From assembly GCA_025330725.1 (NCBI GenBank), contig JAIWND010000080.1:1-40892 (forward strand): 40,892 nt of DNA, read 5' to 3'. Below, piece by piece: positions 21,627 to 32,708 of the stretch. The notes under the pieces are model-generated. The model was not told the origin of the DNA. It made no database searches and saw only the letters and a list, made by a program, of their open reading frames with translations. Source of the stretch: Chlamydoabsidia padenii. Taxonomy: Eukaryota > Mucoromycota > Mucoromycetes > Mucorales > Cunninghamellaceae. Positions within the stretch are counted from its first letter, which is position 1, and each line of letters begins with the position of its first letter. Made by a program: the position numbers and the translations under genes.

Positions 21627-21829
21627 TTGAGGCAAAGAGGGAGCATAAACCTAGCGTAAATAATTAACAAATCAGTTAGAGTATAAAACAGTAACAACTT
21701 TGGCAGAGTATCATTCAAGATGCATTGGCTTACCTTTATGACCATAATCACAATAAGAGAGAGAGAAGCCATGAGATTACATCCACCAGAAAACAGGTTT
21801 TTCATATAGACAGCCATTAGGTTATTCAT
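21603..21829 (-). pseudogene. Possible 5' end of the array's parent gene (signal-like exon)
   Basis: On the minus strand an exon 21829-21734 starts with ATG and encodes a hydrophobic leader (MASLSLIVIMVIK at its end). A GTAAGC donor leads to an acceptor at 21651 (TTACGCTAG) and an exon that stops after YAPSLPQICEVSC. The result would be a 46-residue product sharing the ICEVSC ending with the array modules. It may be the only unit with a start codon, or a decayed gene head. Confidence 0.3.
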
Positions 21830-22153
21830 TGATTACTTTTGTGTGTGAATTAACCCATCTTGTAATCATGGCCAGCAATAGAAATGAGTGCGGGGGACAA
21901 CTTGTCTGTCAACCACAGGTTCTTGGAGGGGGGTTTGTTTAAAGGGGAGGTTTTTGTATAGGGGAGTTTAAAAAAAAGAAAAAAAAGAGGAAAGAGAAGG
22001 AAAGAAAAGGAATTTTAGAAATCGCGTTTTTATAGTTGGCAATGTGGCGGGATTTTAACAACTTGGCGAAAAAGCATTTCCTTCTTCTTTGAATTTCCAT
22101 TCCAAAGACATTCAACTTGGTCCTCTTCAACAGGGAGCTCCCATTTGTTGTAG

Positions 22154-22401
22154 CGATTGAATGATGAAGATAAACAAAAAGAGGTGTCGAAGCAACTGAC
22201 TGTGGTATTAATGGGCTCTCTTGGAAGATATCCAAACAGGATCAACACGGCAAAGGTAAAAGAAAGGTACAAAGAGAAAGTGGTAGTAATGTATACTGTC
22301 TCTTTCTTCTTGGACAATCACCTTACCCAAGACTCTAATACTAATGCTTTTCAATCCATGTTGATGTAGAATCAATACCTATCAATTGATCCTGGACGAA
22401 T

Positions 22402-22404
<3 letters not shown>
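22154..22404 (+). other. Candidate exon pair interrupted by a T37 tract
   Basis: An exon-like segment 22154-22257 (LNDEDKQKEVSKQLTVVLMG and on) is flanked by TTGTAG and GTAAAA. A well-formed intron with a TACTAATG branch ends at 22369, and a second exon-like segment (NQYLSIDPGRIS) runs into 37 T at 22405-22441. No start codon is evident. The motif GGCGGGATTTTAACAA lies at 22046. Either a small broken gene or chance. Confidence 0.2.
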
Positions 22405-22441
<37 letters not shown>

Positions 22442-22442
<1 letters not shown>

Positions 22443-22916
22443 GCTGATGCAACAAACTGGGAAATGGATGACGTTCTCTGAATGGAATGCAATAGGCTTT
22501 GGTTGAAAAGAAGAATGATACTATTGCAAATTCGGTAGACACCGAGGATGGATTGGGCGGTCAAGTGCAACGATGGTACATCTCTTGATTGCAACTGGGG
22601 ATATATATGAATGGCAAATCAATCATTGGTCCAGCAAGATCAAAATATGATGTCTTGTGGATAACAATGGTGGTAGATTAGATTTACTGTAGATATAGTG
22701 TTATATTGAATCTTAATGTCAATAAAGTCTTGTTTTATCATATGCATGTTGGTCAAAATAAATGCATTTATCAATGAAGGTGTTTCTATCATGAATGATT
22801 TATGTATCACGATGGATAACACCTATATACATGATGAATCGTGTAAAATTCATGCTTTTTTTTTGTGCCCGTGCAACCAAAATTACCTGGACAGCTAATT
22901 GGTTTTGTTACTCCGT

Positions 22917-22918
<2 letters not shown>
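22442..22918. other. Non-coding stretch
   Basis: No supported gene. Short frames on both strands are AT-rich and have no family features. Confidence 0.5.
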
Positions 22919-22957
<39 letters not shown>

Positions 22958-23155
22958 CTTACAAAGTACAGGTAAAAGTCACCGCAAGTCTAGACTGACC
23001 GACATAAGGGTCTTGGAGCTTGGCTTTTGAGGTGACTTATGTTGGAAATATGCTATAGTGTGCACATCGCCACTTTACTCATTAGTATCCGTTGACAATT
23101 GGAGCGAGTAGTGCTTTTCCAAATCTAAGCAGAGGCAGGCGGGATTTGAAAATGA
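22919..23155 (-). mobile_element. SINE-like element, copy 3, with T39 (A39) tail
   Basis: Minus-strand copy: the 39 T at 22919-22957 are its poly(A) tail, directly after CTTTGTAAG. The body matches copies 1 and 2 through AAGTCACC, GCCAAGCTCCAAGACCCTT and CTACTCGCTCCAATTGTCAA. The 5' end reaches TTTTCAAATCCCGCC at 23138-23152 (plus-strand coordinates). The long pure tail suggests it is the youngest copy. Confidence 0.65.
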
Positions 23156-23285
23156 TTTGAAGTTTGGTCTCGTCTGTCCATTTTCATCCTACATCCTTTT
23201 TTATATACAAAAGTCAGGGCAAAACAATCCTGAGGCTATAATTCTCCATACAAGGAACTTGGTACAATGGTCATTATGCAAACTT

Positions 23286-23373
23286 TGTTGGAAATAGGCT
23301 AAGGAATGCTCATGGTCACTTTAATCATTAGCATCTGTTAACAATTGAGTGAGTAGGGGGCTCTTCCCAAATT
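23286..23373 (-). mobile_element. SINE-like element, copy 4, truncated
   Basis: Minus-strand fragment with CTACTCACTCAATTGTTAAC and AGATGCTAATGATTAAAGTG and the following TATTTCCAACA. It lacks the 3' half and tail. Confidence 0.5.
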
Positions 23374-23840
23374 GACTACATGATAGGTGCTTCATTTGTC
23401 AAATTCAATTCCCGCTCTACAACGTCATCACTTGGACCCATATGCCGAGATAATAATGTACAAGTATTGCTACACTATATATATAATATGTATATAAAAT
23501 AGGCTGAGTTAAATGAGATGGTTGATGTCGATGCATTGAAGATATGTGGAAGAAGTGGGTTTGGAGAAAAAAATATGTGGGTGAGGTGGCGGGGATAGAA
23601 TTCCAGGACCCTAGTTTGACAGATGACTAGAAGTATTCAAGTTCTGTTGTATGAAGGAATTACATTATATTTACTATAGAGACAAAGGCAAAGTGTATCT
23701 TTATAGAAGTAAAGTTATTTTATTGATAAATTGAGGGGTAGATTACAGTTTAAGTTATGAGGCAAGGGATTTAGTGATTATTTTGCTATGGTATTAAAAA
23801 AGGGGAAAAGGGTGGGGACTATAACACCAAGGGCGCCATT
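23374..23840. other. 3' region of the NUP155 gene
   Basis: Contains the NUP155 3' UTR with an AATAAA on the minus strand near 23720 and AT-rich DNA with a (TA)n stretch near 23475-23500. No remnants of the missing NUP155 C-terminus are recognised. Confidence 0.5.
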
Positions 23841-26800
23841 TCATCTGCCTTGTCTTACTTGTATAAGTCCATCCAATTCGTCCTTGAGCCTTCGTATCAG
23901 GTTCTGTAAATGTTCACTTTGTCCATGTAAACATTCTTCAGCTTTAGTTTCAAACAAAGCCATACCAATAAATACTTCGCGATCGTTTTGTGAGAGAGCA
24001 GGATTTGTCGCACAGGCTTCCAAATGTCGTCCAGCTTGAAAGTGCATCCCCCTTCGACTATAGTATTTCGATAAGAAGCGTGCTGATTCATAAAATTCCC
24101 CCCAGTTTTCAAAGTATTCGACAATATATTCCGTATCCATTGACAAGAGTTTTCGACGATAGCTTGTATAATCAGGCTTGCTGTAAAACCAACGATACAT
24201 TTCAAAGTGGAAGACTTTATCTGTAGAAGATACTGCTGTTGATAAAACCAATTGGTCTAGTCCATCGGGATCGTGATCAAATAGTTGTTGTGCCTTGGTT
24301 GCCATCTTGTTACCTTGCTGTAGTTGTTGGATGTCAGTAAAGCAGTCAAAGATGGGAGCATAGCATTTCAGGCAAGCTTGATAGAGTTGCTGTGCTGATA
24401 AGGGTCCAGATATCGGTATTACAACGTCAGGATTAAATGTTGCTGGGTCGTACGGTCGGGCTTGTTCCACAAAGAGTAATGCACCTCCAACAGTGTCCAC
24501 CTGCTTTGCCCGTTCCAATGCAAGTTTGATTACACCCACATAGTAACCTTCGTGCCGGTATTTCATACATATGTCGCTGAATTTGTCGTCCGTGATGTTT
24601 ATCGCCGTTTCTTGAAAGTGTTTCAGAGAATCATCCAAAGCGTTGTTCCGTATGTCATATTGATAGCTGTCGCAAGCACAAAGAAGCGCCTCTTCACCCT
24701 GATAAAAATCGAATTATAGTTAGACTGTCATTCCTTTCCCCCTTTATCTTCCTTACCTTGTAAAACGATATATCACTTGTTCCAAAAAGATATGGGCAGT
24801 TACTTTGCATGAAGCTACTGATATTATCATTGCCTACTTGAAGGTTATCAACAAACCTGCGCTTGGAGATAGAAGCAATTACCAATTCACGCCGCAGTAC
24901 CCCAGCATTTGTCGAGCATAACATCGAATACAGTGAGAGATCCTTCATCTCACTTTGGTAGATTGTCGGTACCCTATTCCCATCATAAGTCAGAGGTGTT
25001 AGTAAAAGCGCATTCAAGTTCTAAGAGCAATGATTTCTTTTGAGGAAACTTACCATCGTAGAATACTGCTAGCATTGGCATCAAATATATAATGGATTAA
25101 TGATATTGTATCTATACACTGACTTAGGAGATGGAAGATACTGCGTATTGATTGCGCTTCTGTCTAATTATGATAAAACAAGTTGCATTAATATGTGTTT
25201 TCAATGTTTTCCTATTTATAGACTTACCGCCAGTAGATAGTAGGTTTTTTGATCCCGATTGATGATCGTTTGTTCGTATTCCTGTAATTTGCGAGGGTCC
25301 CTGAGTGGTTGTCAGAAGTTGATGCCAGTGGCATTGATGTAAAGATAGAAGATTAGTTTCAATACCAAAGTATTTGTTATGAGACTTCTTACCTGTCTGT
25401 GAATTCCTTGAGTGACAAGAGGTGTTGTTTCACATCCTTCAAACGTTGGCCATATGATTCATAACTATATATATATATATATATGTACATAAAAGATAAC
25501 AAGTCAATCATCTTAATTCGTAGCATATTTTATATACTGCCATTACCATCCCAAAATTGCATATATTTACCTTGTTTCAAATAGTTTAGTTTTCCATACG
25601 TCAGACAAAAGACGGGCAAGGTACAACACCAGGGAATTATGATTGTCACTGTATTGGATATCGATTTGGCCAACCGCATCACCGAGAAAGTTGACAGCAA
25701 CAGATTGGGGTGATAATGCTGTAGGAGCTCCACCCAAAGTATAAAACATTCCCCGCCCTTTTCTTCTGACATCTGCAAACGATAAACGATAGAATTAGTC
25801 ATTTCTAAATATTTCTTTGCATTAATCTTTTAGCATTACCTACCTTCTGTTGTGGACATGGTAGTTATAATGTTGAGGCACATGACACATACCTCAGTCG
25901 GTCCGTATAGGTCAACAAAAATCCGGCACATTTCTTCAGCCTTGTCACCTACAATACCCAGTAAGATGTTATAGAGGATGTCGATAGGTTGTTGTTTTTT
26001 ACAGAAGGATAGTCCCCGACTCGAGAGCATCAGGAATCGTTGAGATTTAATCGCCAATGGGTTATCATTCATGTTACTTGGTTTACATTCCGTCATTGTC
26101 CAGATTTTATCAGTGATTACATGTTCCGAGACAATTTCGATTTGTGATTGTGCCTATGAAGATAAAAGAGTTAGTGGTCCACTTCTTTTCATACTTGATT
26201 TAAACTTACCAGTCCCAAAGATGCGGTAGGTAGTGACTGAATGGTGTTTATTCCAGAAGTAGAGACCATAAAAACTTTATACGAGTCATTAAAGAGCTCA
26301 TATGATGCCAAAAGTTTGTTGTTACCATAATTGGACACATCGAGTTCTGGAAAATCTTGTGATGATTGGTTATTATTGATGGTGGAGTTTTGTTGTGATG
26401 AGGATAATGATGATAATGATGGTGGTGGTAGTCGTATATGGACAATCCCCAGTGTATTTGGAGTATTTGGAATGGTCGATGTGGCGGTGGGAGGATATCC
26501 ATAACTGGTTTGTAGATTGTCGCGTCGATGAGTGAGATAGATCCGATATCCATAATTGGTGACAGCGATGAGATGAATTTTCTTGGATTCATTTGTTGGT
26601 ACGACATACAGGTTTGAAATGCCAAAGTGTGTTGGGACATATTTGATTGCATTTGTTTGACAGATTAAGCGAGCAGAGTTGGCAATATCGATCTTCAGGG
26701 CGGTGTTGGCAAAGTCAGTTTTCGATGGTCCTAAATAAAACATCTATGGTAAAAAGGGGAAAAGGTTAGAATTGCTTTACTTTTACTTCTTTTACATTTC

Positions 26801-28024
26801 TACTTACTTCAATGATGGATTTACCAGAGAAAGTATATAATACACACCTTTCATCGTCAATGGCATAACCAATGATATTAGCTAATGGGTACACACACAC
26901 ATACACACAAAAGAAAGAGATTAGATCAGATTATAGTTAAATTATACAAGTACTTACGACCATCTGGTTTTGAGAATAGTAGTCTTGAGATATTAAATGA
27001 TGAAGGCTTGGTGTGACATACCAGTTTACATTTAACATGCTAGATCAGTATATATATATATATATATATAATGCAGGTGAGTCGACTATCTTTTACATTT
27101 TGTTTCCATATACTTACATTATAACAGATTTCATACAAGTGTCCGTCATCTCCACGCATAAAAATACGTCCATTATCAGTTCCTTGTACAGAGAACATTT
27201 CAATACCATCGCAAGGTGCCCAATGTCGAGATAAGTGCATTTTAATTGAGGTAGTAGGTGGTTGAGATGTCCTGGTTTTGTATTCCAGTTCCAAGAGACG
27301 TATTCCGAGTGGTGTAATAAGCACTAGTACGTAGTCGGTTTTGTCGTCAAATACACCTATTTTTCAACAAGAGAATATAATAACAGTATATAAGTATTCG
27401 TTTATGCATTATACTTATTTGAGCACATACCTTGTTTGGGCTTGACAAGTCCAATATGACTTATAATTTGATCTTCACCATCAAATACTTGGACATCGCT
27501 ACTATAGATCAACAAACGGTAAAATACTAGGATTAGTATAGATCATGTTAAAATCTTGTCTTGTCTTGTCTTTTTTTTTTTTTACCTGTCACCGTAATTC
27601 CACAAGTAGAGTACGTTGTTTTTCGTCATCCAGACGCACTTGATTTCTTGTAGAATACCATAAAAGTAGAAGGATCCCGGTTCTAGAAGAAAGAAAAAAA
27701 AGGGTTATGCATGAGTCATTACAGAGGGGCGGGGGAATGGGGTAGACTTACCATGTAGTTCGTTTTGGATTTCCGAAGGAAATTGTATAGTGTCTATTTG
27801 TAAACTATGTTGTGGGTGACCTGGTATAAACTTTGCATAATTTTTTGAAGTCAATCCTAAAGCAGAAGGTACATCAAGATCAAGTTAGAGTCATCCTAGA
27901 AAGAGTATTCAAGTCCCTTTGCTGTACCTTTTAAAAAGTCCCCTAAATCGTGCTGCCGTAAGATTTGTTCAAGTTGTTGATTTAGCAGTTTTCCGACCTT
28001 TATGAGTGATTGTTGACCGTCCAT
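23841..28024 (-). CDS. NUP155: Nuclear pore scaffold nucleoporin Nup155/Nup170 family, C-terminally short
   Basis: Fifteen exons on the minus strand: 28024-27928, 27856-27752, 27682-27586, 27501-27431, 27356-27118, 27039-26958, 26881-26808, 26743-26210, 26153-25844, 25772-25571, 25464-25393, 25300-25228, 25163-25054, 24973-24757, 24698-23841 (3141 nt, 1046 aa); every junction keeps frame. Nup155 is an inner-ring scaffold nucleoporin with an N-terminal propeller and a C-terminal helical solenoid. Diagnostic blocks are VLYLWNYG, VFDGEDQIISHIGLVKPKQG, TDNGRIFMRGDDGHLYEICY, the propeller strand LGIVHIRLPPPS, MLSSRGLSFCKKQQPIDIL and, near the end, NWGEFYESARFLSKYYSRRG. Animal and yeast members have about 1390-1500 residues, and this one stops where the family continues for about 300 more. 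A GTAAGA donor-like string sits just before the stop, at 23858-23853. Confidence 0.92.
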
Positions 28025-28152
28025 GGTGTAAATGAACTTGTATTGGTGGCAGGAGTGTTTACTTTGCCGATAATTGATTGAGAAGGGGTGTTGTAAGTGG
28101 AAGAAAGGTGATTTTGGAGTCGCGCCAATTTTTTTTTTCACCTTTTTCAATA

Positions 28153-28166
28153 CTTTAAAACTCCGC
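28153..28166 (-). promoter_or_regulatory. GCGGAGTTTTAAAG motif of NUP155
   Basis: Sense-orientation (minus strand) relative of the shared motif, 128 bp before the NUP155 ATG. Confidence 0.35.
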
Positions 28167-28321
28167 ATATATGGGTATTTACATTGAGAGTATATGGAGA
28201 GAATCCAATGTTTTAAGCCATAATCATACTATTAAAATGCAATTATCTATTTAGAGTCACTCGAACTAAATTCTGAACATAATAAAATAGAAAACAGCGA
28301 TTAGGGACAGCGAGTTAGCTC

Positions 28322-28327
28322 CACGTG
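28322..28327. promoter_or_regulatory. CACGTG E-box, candidate Pho4-type site
   Basis: CCACGTGG at 28321-28328, about 130 bp before the GDE1 ATG. Pho4-type bHLH factors bind CACGTG flanked by G, and yeast GDE1 is a phosphate-starvation gene. Regulation here is inference. Confidence 0.4.
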
Positions 28328-28348
28328 GATGTGCGGCATGGTGAAACT

Positions 28349-28366
28349 GGCGGGATTTAAAACGCC
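28349..28366 (+). promoter_or_regulatory. GGCGGGATTTAAAACGCC motif of GDE1
   Basis: Shared motif in sense orientation, 89 bp before the ATG. It is here also an imperfect palindrome (GGCG...CGCC). Confidence 0.45.
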
Positions 28367-28455
28367 GCTGGTTTGCTTGACAAGGAATATAAAGCCAGTT
28401 TTTTTAGTGCATAGACTCCTTTTTTCTCTCTTTTGTTCACGAAACTTTGTGTGTT

Positions 28456-31400
28456 ATGAAATTCGGCAAGGCGTTATTAAACAATCAGTTACCTGAATGG
28501 TCCAAGAACTACCTCTCTTACAAGGCACTCAAGAAGGACATTAATGAAGCGTCTCATACAATTCCACCTTCTCAAGAAACTATCACAGGTACATCTACCA
28601 AACTTGAAAAAAGGACTCCTTAGAATAAACTCACTAAATCTCCTTATTGCTTTTATATGCTTATAATACTCTATTTGTAGCGATCTTCTTCCAGTTGGAT
28701 AGGGAAGTTGAAAAGGTGAATACTTTTTACTCTTATAAACAAGCTCAAATCGATCGCCGCCTGTGGATTCTCTCTGAAAAATACCAACAACATAACTTGG
28801 ACAAGGCCGTTACTATTGAAGATGATAAAGCAAGTACATCTGGCTCATCTAGCACCGACATTACCGACGAACTCGCCAGTGCGCTACAAGAAACTAGAGC
28901 TCAACTAAACAAGCTTTTGCGATTCGCCGAACTGAATGCCAAGGGGTTTAGAAAGATTTTAAAAAAGTAAGTAAGCTCTCTCTATCTATGAATGCTTTGT
29001 TTGGGGGGGGGGGCAAAACTGTATATCACTGACCAAACGTGTCTTTTGTCATATATTTTACTTTTTAGGCTGGACAAAAAGTTGGGTCTAGATACACAAG
29101 CTGTCTACTGGGAAACAAAGGTAATTTGGGGTAAAAAAAAAAAGACAATGTTGAGTGGCCTTTTCATTACTAAAATGGATTCTTGTTTACTAGGTCTCGG
29201 TTTTGCCCTTTGCAAACTATAGCTTCATGCGCACTGAAATGGACAAACTAGCTCAGTGGATATCGTCATTGTCGACTGTCAACTCTAACGCTCAGGTTAC
29301 ACCGAATTTGGAATCCGCCGGTCAACAACTCCCAACTGCCAAATTAACCTTGCCTTCCAAGATCAGTCGCCACAACATCCTCACCGACACACAAAACCAA
29401 CAATTTGCAAAATCTATCGAGGATGATGATATCAAAACATTAGAAACTCTACTTCAATCTTCCAACGCGATGGGGATAACATCAGGACATGATCTGAATA
29501 TGGTAAATGGAGTAAATGATGTGGCGATATGAATGAAACCACTCACTTTATTTTTTATTTTTTTTTATATCTATCTTAGACTCGATATGGATTATTGGAA
29601 TTGGCTACTCAACGGGGGTCGATTCAATGTTTGCGTTTTTTAATCGACTCTGGTGTGGATCCTTTACAATATCACGACATTAATGAACGAAATATCCTTC
29701 ATAAACTATCTATCCATGGCGACTCTTTGAATGAAAGGGCTATCGATGGGACCAAGGCTTTGTTGGATTTAGCTCCTGGATTAGCAACGCAGACTGACTT
29801 TTCTGGTCGACGTCCCCTTCATTACGCTGCTGAACTTGAATCATCTGTCATGGCGAAACTCTTATTGGAATATGCTACTAGAAATGGTGATTACAACATG
29901 ACAAGTGGTTTTGCTGACCCTCAATGGCAGGACAGGGAAGGACATACGCCTCTGTTCTTGTCACTCCTTCATGGCCGATCGGGAACTACAAGAACAATCA
30001 TTGAAATTGGTCATATTGAAAATGTTGATGATATTATTGCAGGTAAGAAAGGATCATAGGTAGTATATACAAAAGATACTAGATATTAATTCACGGAACT
30101 CTTTATTTACCAATTGTTATAGTGGCATCAATCAAGCACAAGAGAGATGATTCGGCTCCAACAACACCATCGGTTGAACCTGACTTTACCCTCTCCTCAC
30201 ATCATCCTTCTCCTGTAGCCATGGCGGTGGAACTCAAGAACATTGCCTTACTCCATTTATTGATCGAAAAGGGCTCGTCTGTGGATATTGCGGATGAAGA
30301 TGGGGAAACTGCACTACTGTTGGCTATTCGAACTGGTTTCAGTGAAGGTGTCAAGCTACTGATTGAATCTGGTCATGCAAATGTAAACCATTCTGAAAAG
30401 ATTAATGGTGTTACTCCGCTTATGGTTGCAGGTAAAAAGTCAAACTACCGGATATTAAACACATGTTGACTCGACTGTTTTACTTTGATTAGCTATTGAA
30501 GGGAATGCTGATATTGTACAGTTGCTACTGGATGGTGGTGCCGACACAACTAAAGTAGATGTAAATGGATGGATGGCACATGAACATGCGATCTTCAGGG
30601 GTCATCTTAACATTGGGCGACAAACAAAACCAGAAGGCTATAAATCATCAGTGGAATTTAAAAAGGTGGTATCCAACAATGGCACGCGACCTGATCTATC
30701 CTCGGACGGTGATCGTTCGACATCTCCTACTGGCAAATCAAAATCATTGGCAAGACCCGAACGATTATATGGACACAAGTATCTTACCGATCAATGCATG
30801 ATCATCATCACCTTGGGATCAAACGATATCCGAAATCAACTATCCAGATCGTTTTTGACCTTGACGGAAACACTGGCGGAAGATCAAAGATTATCCATTG
30901 CTGTCTCTGCTACGAATGCGACTGGTGAATTCCCTATTCTTGACCTGCCTCCCAGTAACCAGCACCATCTACTACACCCTGAACCTATTGTTCTATTCTC
31001 GTCCAAGCCAGAGGACGTGGTGATTCGATTCGATTTAGTTGAAACCTTTGGTGGTGGTACCTCCTCGGCAGATAACAAAAATGGGGTGCTAGCTCGGGGT
31101 ACATCGATTCTCGCCACTGATCATATTTACTCGAAAACAAAGGGATTCAAGGGCCAAGCTATTGGTAACTCTTCTTTGCGTGGCCAACAAACCGTGCCTT
31201 TGGTGCGTAGCTCTACTTTTGAATGTGTGGGGTCTCTTGGTTTTGAATATTTTGTCATCTCTCCATTTACTCATCCAAGGATGTCGGTTGGCGATCGTTA
31301 TACCTATTACAAATCACTGGATACAAAAGTAAGGAGTGGAAAATAGGAACTTTATAATACTGACACAACTGGACTCTAATATACATACACTCTTTGAATG

Positions 31401-32708
31401 GGGAAACATTAGGTGATTGGCCATCGTGGATCGGGTATGAACAAGAAAGGATCTAATCTTCAAGTCGGGGAAAACACAGTATTGGCATTTATTACTGCTG
31501 CATCACTAGGCGCGGAATATGTGGAGTTTGGTACGTATGTTGTCATTGACACAGAGATCACATAAAGATAAAACACGCATTTTTTAACCTTCTCTCTCTC
31601 TCTCTCACACACACACTTACTTTTTTTAGATGTACAACTAACAAAGGATCTTGTGCCTGTAATTTATCATGACTGGACAGTGACGGAAACTGGTTTCGAC
31701 ATCCCATTGAATGCAATCACGGCGGAACAATTCTTAAACCTTCGTCCCTCTGGTCATATCAAGGAATACCATACGGGTATCAGCAACAATGGTCAAGGCG
31801 AAATTATACCTACTGTGAACACAATCACTGATTCTGATACTTTGGATGAACCTCTCTCTAATGCATCTTATGTGGTCAAGCAACGTGTCAGTCGATCTCA
31901 CTCTCTCAGCTCTATAAAAGGCGTACCTACTCTTTCTCGAACCGATGACTCTAATCGCTTGGCTCTTACACGTACTAATAAACTTGGAAAAGTAAAAGGG
32001 AATGGTCCTGAAACGATCCAAGCTCCCTTCACCACCTTGGCAGAAACATTAAAGGTAAAAAAAAAAAGAAGAGAATATCATGTGGAAATCGTTAAATTTG
32101 CTCATGACTTTATAATCTTACTTAGCGGGTGCCATCAACTGCAGGATGTAACATTGAAGTCAAATACCCTATGGTCGATGAAGCTGAAGACGACGAACTA
32201 CATCAATTCCAAGAACTCAACATCTATGTCGACACTATATTGGAATGTGTTTATAATAATGCTGATGAAGAACGACGGATCATCTTCTCCTCATTCCATC
32301 CTGAAATCTGCCTTGCTCTCAATTTAAAACAGCCCAACTATCCTGTCTTCTTTTTGACAGATGCTGGTACTTTGCCAATGGCGGATGTGCGATGTAATTC
32401 GTTACAGGGGGCACTCCGATTTGCTAAACAAGCAGACCTATTGGGTATCGTAGCCGCTAGTGAACCGGTCTTGGAGGCTCCTCGAATGGTGTCGGTAGTC
32501 AAAGAAACTGGTCTCTTATTGTTTACCTATGGTGTCCTTAACAATGTGGTGGAAAATGCTGTGGCTCAAAAGACGTATGGCGTGGATGCTGTTATTGTGG
32601 TAAGCTAGGAAAAAAAAAAAAAACGAAAAGGTCCTGATCACTCACTCTGGTTCTTTATAACTATAGGATTCTGTATTGGCTGTAAGAAAAGGACTGCGCA
32701 GTGACTGA
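28456..32708 (+). CDS. GDE1: Gde1-type glycerophosphodiester phosphodiesterase (SPX, ankyrin, GDPD)
   Basis: Eleven exons: 28456-28588, 28681-28966, 29069-29120, 29194-29502, 29580-30042, 30123-30431, 30493-31328, 31413-31530, 31630-32054, 32126-32599, 32667-32708 (3447 nt, 1148 aa). Domain order is SPX (from MKFGKALLNNQLPEWS, with the later KGFRKILKKLDKK helix), ankyrin repeats (for example GRRPLHYAAELESSVMAKLL, GETALLLAIR, GVTPLMVAAIEGN), a linker, then GDPD. Catalytic residues are kept: His800-Arg801 in GHRGSG, Glu834 and Asp836 in VEFDVQL, His849 in IYHDW. Gde1 hydrolyses glycerophosphocholine to choline and glycerol-3-phosphate. The related Pho81 has the same layout but a degenerate GDPD, so an active enzyme is favoured here. 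The SPX domain senses inositol pyrophosphates. AATAAA lies near 32795. Confidence 0.93.

Larger units (their letters stand above)
19600..21829 (-). repeat. Tandem array of a degenerate exon/intron-bearing unit (four 279-bp cores)
   Basis: Four nearly identical 279-bp cores (19851-20129, 20297-20575, 20746-21024, 21348-21626) are spaced 446, 449 and 602 bp apart. The linkers, read on the minus strand, each hold an intron-like stretch (GTAAGTAAAG to TTATTGTAG or similar) followed by a short hydrophobic exon-like segment such as GLSPCIVTCLPCLLSLVVYG and a shared ending ICEVSC-stop. The third linker has two such modules. The core itself encodes, before the linker, GHVALATSYGAPFDSWGWIM in all four copies, but also carries a TGA in the same place in all four. 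Frames differ between linkers through single-base indels. It looks like repeated duplication of part of a membrane-protein gene, now decayed. I do not recognise the parent family. Confidence 0.65.
28025..28455. promoter_or_regulatory. Divergent promoter of NUP155 (-) and GDE1 (+)
   Basis: Carries a shared-motif copy in each orientation (28153-28166 for NUP155, 28349-28366 for GDE1), a CACGTG at 28322-28327 and an AATATAAAG TATA-like element near 28386 for GDE1. Confidence 0.5.

Noticed and set aside
22030..22317. Minus-strand frame MSKKKETVYITTTFSLYL
   Set aside because: AT-rich hydrophobic frame antisense to better-supported exon-like signals; no family pattern.
24974..25053. Continuous frame at the NUP155 exon 13/14 boundary (NLNALLLTPLTYDGN) as coding
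   Set aside because: It cannot be joined in frame. The stretch is an 80-nt intron with a TACTAAC branch site and AATAG acceptor, which gives a clean junction (ILRW-VPTIYQSE).
28025..28168. Upstream in-frame ATG of NUP155 at 28168
   Set aside because: Would add 48 basic, low-conservation residues and place the start inside the promoter motif at 28153-28166.
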